64,000 bases of DNA. Origin: Pleodorina starrii (taxonomy: Eukaryota; Chlorophyta; Chlorophyceae; Chlamydomonadales; Volvocaceae). A program made the translations under genes and the position numbers. The DNA lies in contig BRXU01000024.1 in the NCBI GenBank assembly GCA_030267565.1, positions 319,001 through 383,000 of the forward strand, given 5' to 3'. Shown in pieces: positions 11,301 through 20,763 of the stretch; position 1 is the stretch's first letter; each line of letters begins with the position of its first letter. The notes beneath the pieces are model-generated. The model was given only the letters and a program-made list of their open reading frames with translations. It searched no databases and had not been told where the DNA came from.

Positions 11301-12870
11301 CGCCAATTGTTGCAAGAAACCATGACTCGCCTCCGAAGACATCCACACGCCTCCTTTCGCCCCGCGCAGCGTCAAATCCTACACGCACACGCAGGAGCTC
11401 GCAATTTCCGCGTGTGTCGTACATACGCATGGCCGGGGGTTGTGGCGGGCCATGCCCCGGAACAAGAGTGTTACCTAGACACTACCTTCACCGAGAGGTC
11501 CACAACGTACGACCCAATAAAAGCCTAACGGCAATGTGACAAGAACGGCTTGTCACCAAGCCCACGTTACCGCCCACCCTACTCGCCAGCTCTGGACGTT
11601 CGGCGGAAATTGTTTCTCGCGGATCGCAACAGACCCACCCGCCCGACTGATGGCGAGGGGAGCATGATAGACGTCGTGTGTGACTGGCCCAGCGCGGCAC
11701 CCCACCGTACAGTGTACGACTCCCGGGGGGGAACAAACAGGGATGATTGTCATGTACGGCACTGGCGACGTTAGTTGACGTCAAATGTTTCGAAGCGTCG
11801 CAAGCTACGTGCCCGTGAAATCGCGTACAAACCGATGCTACGTACGTTCTACAAGCGCCACTGTGTTAAACGCGCACCAGCTGCAATGATGATCATACAA
11901 CAACTTGTGCCGCATTGCAATTCAATCGACTAATGGTACAGACTACAGAGGGCACCCTGCGTCCCAAACAGCAGGAACCGGGCTGCCGACATCGTCACCA
12001 ACGCCACCATCGCCATCGCCAGATCGGAGGAGATGGAGGTCAATCTCCATTCCCACATCGAACATCGAACACCCCTGGAAGGAAACGACGGCGTAGGCCG
12101 TAGGCGCTGCCGTACAGGAAAGAACATTCCCACCACCAAACTCGACCAACCTGCCACCGAGCAACACAACCCCCTGACCTCCCACCCGACAGATTGTGCG
12201 TGCCACCCCAGATGCCGCATGCAAGTAAAACAAGGGAGATCCCGGTGGGCAACGCCCACCCACGTAACACGCGGGACGGATCCGCGGGTCGCACCCACCG
12301 GCGTTGGGCCCGGTGGGCGAGCGTGCACCCACTGGCAGGCACCGCAGCACACACGCCCGCCCCGCCGCCTCCAGACAAGCCCGCATGCCCCGCCGGGCTA
12401 GTAGTGCCGTTCGCCGCACACGAGCACCCCGGCACCCTTTGATGCAGCGCCCGCACCGCGTGCAGAGGTCACCAAACATACCAACCCTGGGCCCTGAGGA
12501 GCATCCCCATTCTCCAGCCATGCCTGCCGGGCAGGTGAGCAGACAGGCTGGAGAGAAGTTGACCGACCTTTACACCAGTTAGTTACCTTCGCAGCAACAC
12601 AGCCCCAGCGCAGCGACAGAGTGCTCCACGTCACCCTGCTTGTGCGCGGTGCTCCCTACCGAGCGCTCGGAGCGCCCGCCCTATCGGCCGCGCCTTGACT
12701 CTCCGTCTTCACTTCCTGCGGGCGCAAGCACAAGCAGTCCGGGTGCAAGGCACGCGTTGAAGCGCAAGCCCACACAACAGCGAATGTACCGCTTCTCCGG
12801 GGACACGTAGCGCGGGCCAAATGAACAACCCAACAGACAAGGTTCACCAGTTTCGTCCACAAACTGGCTC
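8374..12870. other. Long stretch without a supported gene
   Basis: Many overlapping open frames, including one of 307 codons at 10616-11539, but their translations are compositionally biased and show no domain motif, and I could not build a spliced gene. 9430-9970 is C/T-rich; 10038-10150 carries a short direct repeat around GGTAGAGCACC...TTTCTGTGTGCAG. It may hold UTRs, decayed repeats, or exons I cannot recognise. Confidence 0.45.
10873..10898. repeat. (CGAC)n microsatellite
   Basis: About six tandem copies of the tetranucleotide CGAC. Not associated with a recognised gene. Confidence 0.85.
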
Positions 12871-12871
12871 A

Positions 12872-12876
12872 TTACA
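12872..12876 (-). terminator. Candidate TGTAA polyadenylation signal of the MYB gene
   Basis: The minus strand has TGTAA about 140 bases downstream of the MYB stop codon. TGTAA is the usual poly(A) signal in volvocine algae. Position and strand fit, but a five-base motif occurs often by chance. Confidence 0.4.
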
Positions 12877-13013
12877 ACCAAAACAAACAATGCAACATGG
12901 TTTCAACAAGCCCTTTTTTGAGGTCAGAACCTTCCCGAGCTCCCTTGAGCTATCCCGTAAAGTACGGCACACTGGAACAACCCTGTTCATCGAGTGGGCT
13001 GCATCCGAGCCCT

Positions 13014-14927
13014 TCATTGGATATCGACGGGCAGTAGACAACACGAGGAAGCCACCGACGGAAGCAGAGCACACCTCAATGACCTCCCTTGCCCTGGCTC
13101 AGCCTCAGGTTGAGGCTGTGGGCCCTGCCTCACCTGCGGCGGCCGGAACGCCGAATGTGTCGAGGCGTGGAACGAGCTGCCGCCCTCATCGGGCCTCCCA
13201 GGCGCTGCGGGGCGGGGCGCCATCCGCAGCAGCGGCGCGTGTTCCGCCGCGCAGCTCCCTGCCGCGCGGCGAGGTCCGTCCCGCGCAGGACCGTCAACTC
13301 CGCCGCCGCCGAAGGCCCCGGACGCGGTTCCGGTCAGCGGCGAGTTCCCGCTGGCCCCGCACGGCGCCGCCCCGCCCCTCGCGGCCGCCGGGTCTGCTGC
13401 TGCTGCTGCTGCGGGTCGCGCGTGGTGCGCCTCCGGCTTGCAGATCACCGGGCTGCCCGGCACCGCAGAGTGCGTCTGCCGCAGTGGGACCTCGTCCGAG
13501 TTGGCCGTGTCAGTGGTGGCCGTGGGGCCCGTGCCGGCAGTGGTGCCGCCGCCGCTCGTTGCTGCGTCCGCCGCCGCCGCCGCAGCGGCGGCGTTCGCCG
13601 CCGCTGCGGCCTGGGCTGCAGCCGCCATTTGCTGGGCCATGAAGAAGGGATTCATGGCCGCCATAGCCGCTGCCATCGGAAACATCGGCGGCGGCGGAAT
13701 CATCATGGGCATGGGGCCTGCGAGTTGGCGCGATGTCGTAATGTCGTAATTTGCATCAATGCACAGGTTATGATACGGCTACCGAAGAAAGATTTGCATG
13801 TATCCGGGCTTGTTGTCGGTACGGCAAAATTCCAGCGGTACCTTCGCCCAAGGCCTCACCTTGCTTCGACATGGCTCCCAGCGCGGCCGCAGCGAAGGCA
13901 GGCGGCGGGCACATGAAGGGGGGGAGGAACGGCCCCGGGAAGCCAAACATCATCGGGTGCATGAAAGGGAATGGCATGGCCGGGAACGGTGCCGATGCGC
14001 ACGCATATGTCGGCGGCTGAGACGTCGTCTGCTGCTCTTTGCGGTGCTGGTACTCTTGTGCAGACTGGCCAGATTCACTTGCATGCACCGGCTTGACAGG
14101 GGCGCCGACCTGCGGGTGACGGAGCGGACCCGATACCTCAAGACGAAGCTCAAGGGCCGCGGAAGCCAGGCCGACGGGCTTGAGGAAGCAATGTCAAGTT
14201 AAGGGTTGCAAAACATTACAAGGAGCACCCAGGGAAGAAGTTTACTGCATGCCGGTGCAAATAAGGACTCCGCCTCGACCTCAATAAGTGCACGACGTCC
14301 ATTGACTGCATAAAGCGACACTCAAGCCAACGCGGCCCGACGCCAGAATGCATAGCTCCCGCAAGATCACGAAAGCATCCTTGAGATTGTTGTGGGCAAG
14401 TGGGGCCTCCAGACGCCTTAAGTTCTGCTCCCGGCGCGCGCACCTCGACAGTCTCTAGAGCGGTAAAGCGGCTCTTGCGCTTGGTGGCACCAGCTACACG
14501 CATGAAGTGTTTCTGAGCGTGCGATGCAATTTGTGTTGGGGATCGGCTGGGAAGGTACTGGCGAGAAATGGCCCGCCAATTGCCTTTACCGAGAGCCCGT
14601 AGGCCCTGCAGGAACGCCAGGTGTTCCTCCTCGCTCCATGGCTGGCCTGAGGGTGCAACAAGGCCGCACAAAATGTATCTCGCCGACACCCTTTGCGCCA
14701 TTCTGACGTCAGACAGAAACCCTCCCGGACCACCACTCACCTTTACGGCTAGCGTTTGCTACGTCACTGGAATTGTGCTGCTCGTCTGATGTCTCTCCAT
14801 CAGGCTGCGGCGGTTCCTCGTGGGACATCGACAACAAGATGGAGGCAGCCGCTGACAACCGGTTGTCGCGCTCGCAACAGGGGTGCGGAGGCAACGAGGC
14901 AGCAGGTGGTGACATGGGTACATGCAA
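13014..14927 (-). CDS. SHAQKYF-class MYB-related DNA-binding protein
   Basis: Probable transcription factor. Hand-spliced exons on the minus strand are 14927-14741, 14646-14444, 14109-13860 and 13717-13014; all three introns have GT...AG ends and compatible phases. The junction of exons 1 and 2 creates KGQPWSEEEHLAFL. The single MYB repeat continues with ALGKGNWRAISRQYL and ends PTQIASHAQKHF, the hallmark third helix of the SHAQKYF (R1-like) class, with H in place of Y. A basic patch (GATKRKSRF) follows, as in plant members. The C-terminal half is low complexity: a Phe/Pro/Met-rich stretch in exon 3 (MPFPFMHPMMFGF) and Met/Pro then long alanine runs in exon 4, which could serve as an activation or interaction region. 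The start may instead be the internal Met of MSHEEPPQ. The target genes cannot be read from the sequence. Confidence 0.82.
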
Positions 14928-15210
14928 TCAACCCCTATAGGCACAACTGTTGTCAGCTTATTCCGTGGCCTCCAATGTCAATAACGACTCAATATACAAC
15001 ACATTGTACAACAAACTACCGCGGGAAAATGAAACCATTTTTAGACGTTGTTGGAAACCACGTTTCATACTGTGTAAACACATGTAATGCCAAACGATAT
15101 AGAGTACAGCTTCACCTCCGTTATTGCAGTGGCTCTTCCACCCTCGCACCTTGTATAATGTCCGTACATGAATTGGCTTTGTTCACTTCTTGACCGGCCT
15201 GAGTGCTCCG
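14928..15210. other. Upstream region of the MYB gene
   Basis: AT content is higher at 14950-15110 than around it. It lies between the MYB start and a repeat-derived region and should hold the MYB promoter, but I see no specific motif. Confidence 0.4.
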
Positions 15211-15217
15211 TTTACTC

Positions 15218-15300
15218 TGGCCGAGGTCATCGCGGCGCTGAGCCCCGATCGCATGTGCGCGGCTGACCGAGAGGTCGCCGGTTCGATTCCCGCTGGCTGT
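15218..15300 (+). repeat. tRNA-like sequence with Pol III A- and B-box-like motifs
   Basis: GGTTCGATTCC at 15280-15290 is a perfect match to the internal B box of tRNA genes, and TGGCCGAGGT at 15218-15227 resembles the A box of Leu/Ser-type tRNAs at a suitable distance. I could not fold a full cloverleaf with a paired acceptor stem, so this looks like a tRNA-derived SINE head or a decayed tRNA rather than a working tRNA gene. It lies about 170 bases before the LINE ORF2. Confidence 0.4.
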
Positions 15301-15461
15301 TGACCAGGGCTGGGAGACCGGGACGAGGCAGCCTGGGGGAGAACGTGAGGACTTATGGAGTGTCGCTCACGGGGGAGTGTTGTGAGTGAGCAACACTCAT
15401 ATACGAAGAGAAGTCGTAGCAGTCAATACGGCCCATGGAGGGGCCGGGCGCTTTGCTGACT

Positions 15462-16892
15462 TCAACAGTCGCTTCGCAACCATAAGTCGCCAGGCCTCGA
15501 GCAGGCCCCCGCGGAATGCTACAAGTACGCGACTCGTAGGGTAGAGGGCAGCGAGGAGCTTGTTCTGGCGCCGTACCTGTTGCGTCTGTTGGAACATATA
15601 CGTTCTACCGGGGACTACCCCAAGCAGTTCGAGGTTTCGGTCGTCACCCCACTCCACAAAAAGGGCGACGTGCTCGACCCGAGCAACTACCGCGGATTGG
15701 CTGTCGGCGGGGCCCTCTCTAAGCTTTACGCATTTTTGTTGGAGCGGCGGTTGAAGGCGTGGGGAGAGGGTTGCGGAGCGCGCAGTCCTTACCAGGGAGG
15801 CTTCCGGTCGAAGCGCGGCACCATCCATAATTTGTTTTTGCTACGGCATCTCACGGATCGCTGTCGCACGGCTCCCCCAAACGCTCTATGTCAGGGGCTA
15901 TTTGTTTGTCAGATCGATTTCGAGAAGGCTTTTGACCGGGTGAATAGGGATTTGTTGTGGGCTCGCATTGAGGAACGAGGAGTAAATGGCGCTGCCTTGG
16001 ATGCCCTGAAGCGTTGCTATGAGCGGGTGGAACTGCGGGTCAAAGTGAACGGCACCACTGGAGAGGCCTTTTCCTCCTCTCAGGGGGTGAAGCAGGGTTG
16101 CCCGATGAGCCCCACGCTGTTTGGTTTCTTTGTGGAGGGTTTTGCGGATTATGTGGACGCCCTGGATGTCGCGCTCCCGGCTGCCATGGCGGCCACCGAA
16201 TGCCCAAGTGTGGAAGGTCGGCGCGTGCCCTTGGCTCTTTACGCAGACGACCTCAGTCTTTTCGCGGGGACAAAACGTCGCTTAATGAGCCTGCTTAGAG
16301 CGTTGCGAGAGTGGTCGGAAACGTTCGGTCTCACCGTCAATGCGAAGAAGTGCGAGCTGTTGTTCTTTTACCCTAACGACCAGGTTAGGAGTCACTTCTA
16401 TGCGATCAGCGACTTGGTCACCATGCGCGTAATGGAGGAGGGGCTGCCGGTGGACCGGCCTATCACTTGGAAATCTCGCGCACGCTATCTCGGGCTGCAT
16501 TTCGGTCCTAGCAGTACCTTCGCCTCCTGTACGGATGAGCTTTATGCTGCGGGCCGGCGGGCCATGTTTGCCCTGCTCAGTAAACTGCGGCGGCAGGGGC
16601 TTTTGTTGCCTTCCGTCGGTATGAAATGTTTTAACGCGCAAGTCCGTTCCGTGCTGTCGTACGGATCGCAGCTGTGGGGTGCTGACTTGGTCCTAGCCAT
16701 GCTAGAGAGGGGTTTCCCGGCCAATGAAGCTCCACGCTCTTGTTATTTGAGGCGGCTATACGAGACCGGATGGTCAAGCTCCAGATTTCGTTTATGAAGC
16801 AATTGGTTGGAGCCGCCGTTCCGCCTCTTCAGTTGTTGTTTAGGGAACTTGGTCAGATGCCTTTGCAGCTGCACTGGGCTGAGTCGGTTTTT
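15462..16892 (+). mobile_element. LINE (L1-like) ORF2 reverse transcriptase, 5' part
   Basis: The open frame after a TGA near 15455 carries a complete reverse transcriptase domain. In order: SPGLEQAPAECYKYA, VVTPLHKKGD with DPSNYRGLAVGGALSKLYA, QGGFRSKRGTIHNLF, CQIDFEKAFDRVN, GVKQGCPMSPTLFGFF, PLALYADDLSLFA (catalytic YADD intact), GLTVNAKKCELLFF and ARYLGLHF. No endonuclease domain is visible upstream, so the copy is 5'-truncated. The frame stops at 16797; coding resumes in another frame from about 16735 (ISFMKQLVGA, PLQLHWAESVF), which implies a frameshift near 16735. At 16892 a separate element interrupts it. The copy cannot make a full protein as it stands. Confidence 0.9.
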
Positions 16893-17844
16893 TGGGCGGG
16901 GCCCCAGCGCGAAGCGCCCAGGGGGGCCCCGCCCTGTAGGATTGCCCATGTCCGTGGGTTCTGGGTTCTGGGTTCTGGGAAGTAATTGGACAAGTGTAGA
17001 CTTTCGGCCAACGGAAAGTCTGCATAAGTAAAAGATTACATTCTTTATTGCACGGTAAATTTATTATTGGAACCCAACATCGCATGAGTACAAACCAGTT
17101 TGGCAGTCTCCATGGACCGAGGCCGAGGTCAAACCAACACCTCTCGGCCTATAATTAATTCCAGAAGATTCATCGTTCCTTAAAGTGGAATTCTGACATG
17201 ACGGCGTGAAATGAAACTTCGTTTCGGAAACAAACTATGTTTGCTTTGCGAACATTCTTCCCGCGACCACACCACAGCTCTGCTAGCCGGTCCGATCGTC
17301 TTGACGCATATTACTATTACAAAGGTTGCAAGGAGCAAATCATGAGGGGCAAACTGCTGGTTGTTGGACGCCAAGCCGCCAATGCACGCACGATTCATCT
17401 GCGGGCCGCCCAACAAGTCCAGTCGGCAACCTTGGGGACTTCTTCATTCCCTGTCCTAATGTTAAAGTTGTCAAGCCTCCTCTACGACGAATACCTCGGT
17501 AGCGAAGCCTGTGCATTCTCGTCGGCAACTGCACGTCATCATCGCGACCCTCTCAAACAGTTCCGCTGTACTTCTATTGGCAAGTCAGCCTGCGTGATGT
17601 GTAAATGATACACTGTCAAGTAACTTCAGCCAATGCGCTGGCCGGAAGAGTTGCACAGTGCCGAGACGGCGCGCGATGCTAAACAGGGGGCGGATTGCTG
17701 AAAGCTCTGGCTGTCTATCAGCAGGAATGTTGACACTCTCACACTTCACGCCCTCGCCGCCCTAGCCCTTCAACTCCACCCGTACGGATTGAACGGGGCC
17801 CCGCCCTTTTTCCGGCTTCAAGGAAGCCGACACCAACCCCTTGT
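16893..17844 (+). mobile_element. Non-autonomous element with GC-palindromic ends, inserted in the LINE
   Basis: About 0.95 kb sits inside the LINE ORF2. The left end carries GGGCGGGGCCCC (16894-16905); its reverse complement GGGGCCCCGCCC appears at 16923-16934, forming a hairpin, and again near the right end at 17795-17806. A conserved tail TTTTTCCGGCTTCAAGG...CCCCTTGT runs to 17844. The LINE frame resumes directly with RFWNSLVEV. Partial copies of the same order lie at 7139-7370 and 18372-20763, and reversed pieces at 5825-6030, 6505-6600 and 7745-7870. No transposase is encoded. I could not define a clear target-site duplication because the left flank is a T run. Confidence 0.75.
16894..16934. 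repeat. 12-bp-arm hairpin at element left end
   Basis: GGGCGGGGCCCC and GGGGCCCCGCCC are perfect inverted arms around 17 bases that contain a further GCGC...GCGC pairing. The same arm sequence marks the element's right end. Confidence 0.85.
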
Positions 17845-18371
17845 CGCTTCTGGAATAGTCTGGTGGAGGTCACTAGCACCGTGTATCACAGTGCTTTTCG
17901 TCACGAGATTCGGTTGGCGTTAGAAACCAATCTGCAGGGTGACGGTTGGGGTTCCAAGGTCATCAGGGCTCTAAACCTCTTAGGGCATGTCTGGGGCGAG
18001 GACGCAGCAGCGGGTAGCATTGATGCTAGGGTTAGGCGGTACGCGGCCAGCAAGCTTGATGTTGAGGCGCTGATGGACACCCTCAGGGGTCGTGTTAATG
18101 ACGACTGGAGCAGTGACAGGTTGGCTGTGGACCCGAGCGCTTTCGTTACGGACGGTAGAAAGCCCGGTGTTAAGATGTGTCGCCACAAACATTGGATGGG
18201 GCTGCCGAAGCGTTTTGAGGGTTACATCCCCCTGGCGCACCATCGTTCTTTACTTCGTTTTCGTTTGTGTGTTTCTGTTTTGGCGATTAACAGCGAGAGT
18301 AGCCGGTCTAGGGAGCTCCGTGTTTGCAAAGCGTGTCGCTCTGACGGTGCGGTCGAGGATGAGAAGCATTT
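17845..18371 (+). mobile_element. LINE ORF2, 3' part (continuation after the insertion)
   Basis: The frame reads RFWNSLVEVTSTVYHSAF, WGSKVIRALNLLGH, WGEDAAAGSID, LRFRLCVSVLAIN and ends in CKACRSDGAVEDEKHF, the start of the Cys/His knuckle (C-x2-C...H) at the C-terminus of L1-like ORF2 proteins. The last Cys is missing because another copy of the GC-palindrome element begins at 18372. Joining this with the part before 16892 restores a continuous ORF2 C-terminal region, so both blocks belong to one LINE copy. Confidence 0.8.
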
Positions 18372-20763
18372 TTGGGCGGGGCCCCAGCGCGACGTGGTCA
18401 ACTGGTTTATGTGGGTGATAATAGACGCCTGCAAACGTACGCGCACAACAACACAGAACACGTCAGCAACCAAAATACCACTAACCGACAGTCGTCATAG
18501 CTGGCAGGCCAACAGCGCCTCACCCGGTCGTCAGGACTCTCAGACCGGGTGGAAACATCCGAAGCCGCACTTCACGACAGCCATTGCGTTGGTATGCCAA
18601 CGACAGCAGCTGCGACGACACGTCAACTGAGTCGGTGCGGGCTGCTTCCAAGAGAGCTTCCTGCATAGGAGTCGGCACAGTCCGCCAATAGCTGCCAAAG
18701 TGTTCCTTCCTGGAGGCAACAGCCGCAGCCCGGGCCATTGCCGCCTCCACATTTAGCCGATGCTGCCGAAAAGACTGCATGGAAGTGAAGTAACCCAACG
18801 AGAAGGGACTGCTTATAAATTATATCAAAAAAAGATAGGCCAATACCGCCAACACACCGCCAAGCCCCAAGCGCATGTAACAACACCGGCAATGTTTCCT
18901 CCGCCCGCCTGCTGCCGTACCCCTTAACAACAACCAGCATTCCACACTCATTTCAGGGCTTGAGTTTTTCTTTTCTGTCTGTGTTCTTTATTTTGAGTTC
19001 AAGTGGTCCATGAGCCTCCTGTCTCGTCTGGGCCATACGAGCTCAAAGCTTGTAACGGCATCACACCCTGGTGCACCTGCTCGCTAACTAAACGTTCATG
19101 CAGAAGTCGCAAGAAATTGGCACACTCGACCACACGTGTCATTTCCAAAATGCACAACTCACAAGCCAAAGCTGTGACCATGCACGAACACCAACCAACA
19201 AAGCCCCGCCCAACCTTGCCGAATAAATGTACATCAAAAAATGTTCAACTGTGATCAATATTAGCCAGCTACAGCTCACCACATCCATGCCCCACAGCCG
19301 TCCCCACTTTAACATCCATGTCGCCTCCCGGCCTAACACTTCATTAACTCCATCATGTCTATATAACCAATATGCAAAGCCCGCCCAAAAACACATAATA
19401 CTGCAAGACCTGCGCGACAACAAACAGACGGCAAAGTGCATGGCCTCGCCGTTGCAGGCTCACGAAGCTTCACACTTACAACCGGACGCGCGACAAACCA
19501 AACACATCTTTCAGTTTGCCCAAAAAACGAGCCCTTCCCAACACATATCCTTTCCGAGCGCATATCCTTCCGTACATGCCCATGGAATATCCAATTACCC
19601 TCACTTATTAAGAGGCCCCGCCCTGTAGGATTGCCCATGTCCGTGCCTGAGGACTGTGGACTGTGAACTGTGGTGTCCTTACAAAAGTGCAGAATCTCGG
19701 CCAACGGAAATACTTCATAAGTAAAAGATTACATTCTTTATTGCATGGTATCTTTATTATAGAAACCCAACATCGCACGAGTAAAAACCAGTTTGGCAGT
19801 CTTCATGGACCGAGGCCGAGGTCAAACCAACGCCTCTCGGCCTATAATTAATGCCAGAAGATTCATCGTTCCTCAAAGTGGATTTCTGACATGACGGCGT
19901 GAAATGAATCATCGTTTCGGCAACCAACTATGTTTGCATTGCGAACATTCTTCCCGCGACCACACCACAGCTCTGCTACCCGGTCCGACCGACTTGACGC
20001 ACATTTCGATTACAAAGGTTGCAAGGAGCAAACCATGAGGGGCAAACTGCTGGTTGTTGGACGCCAAGCCGCAAATGCACGCATTATGCAGCGGTCGTCT
20101 GCGGGCCGCCCAACAAGTCCAGTCGGCAACCTAGGGGATGGACTTCTACATTCCCTGTCCTAATGTTAAAGCAGTCAAGCCTCCTCTACGGCGAATACCT
20201 CAGTAGCGAAGCCTGTGCACTCTCGTCGGCAACTGCACGTCGTCGCAACCCTCGCAAACAGTTCCGCTGTCCTTCTATTGGCAAGTCAGCCTGCGTGATG
20301 TGTAAATGATACACTCCATGTCTACTGTCAAGTTACTTCAGCCAATGCGCTGGCCGGAAGAGTTGCACAGTGCCGAGACGGCGCGCGATGCTAAACATGG
20401 GTCGGATTGCTGAAGCCGCAGGCATTTCAGATATAAAGCTCTGGCTGCCTATCAGCAGGAATGTCGACACTCTCACAGTTGACGCCCTCGCCGCTCGCTT
20501 TGGTAATGCCGTATTTCGGTCGATGCGCACATGCACTCATGCACCCGACGGGATGAAGCGCTTCACTGCGGCGCCGGCAGGCCTTGCTAACGACTCGGCT
20601 AGCAGGCATTTCGGGAAAAAGCTCTGGCTGTGTATCAGCAGGAATGTCGACACTCTCACACTACTTCACGCCCTAGCCACCCTAGCACTCAACTTAACCC
20701 GTACGGATTTAGTGGGGCCCCGCCCTTTTTCCGGCTTCAAGGAAGCCGACACCAACCCCTTGT
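18372..20763 (+). mobile_element. Second, broken copy of the GC-palindrome element
   Basis: The left end (GGGCGGGGCCCCAGCGCGA, 18374-18392) is separated from the rest by about 1.2 kb of unrelated sequence (18393-19610). The element resumes at 19611 with GGCCCCGCCCTGTAGG and runs parallel to the 16.9 kb copy to CCCCTTGT at 20763. Against that copy it has an internal tandem duplication of about 190 bases: AAGCTCTGGCTG...ATCAGCAGGAATGTCGAC occurs near 20435 and again near 20620. The 1.2 kb block includes a LINE-tail-like sequence (18955-19066) and a minus-strand open frame at 18520-18798 that I do not recognise. Confidence 0.65.
18955..19066 (+). repeat. Retroelement 3'-tail sequence
   Basis: From TTCAGGGCTT through GAGTTCAAGTGGTCCATGAG and GAGCTCAAAGCTTGTAAC to CATCACA this matches, in reverse complement, the 3' end of the ORF1-only retroelement at 38655-38770. 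It lies downstream of the LINE ORF2 and could be that LINE's own 3' UTR or a separate truncated insertion. Confidence 0.75.

Noticed and set aside
10616..11539. 307-codon plus-strand open frame
   Set aside because: Biased Thr/Pro/Arg/Ser composition with a frame crossing a CGAC microsatellite, no motif, and equally open frames on the other strand.
15218..15300. Functional tRNA gene
   Set aside because: No paired acceptor stem or clear anticodon stem could be drawn; kept only as a tRNA-like repeat.
17237..17608. 123-codon frame repeated at 19930-20163 as a possible element protein
   Set aside because: The frames of the two copies diverge by indels and the sequence is not conserved as protein.
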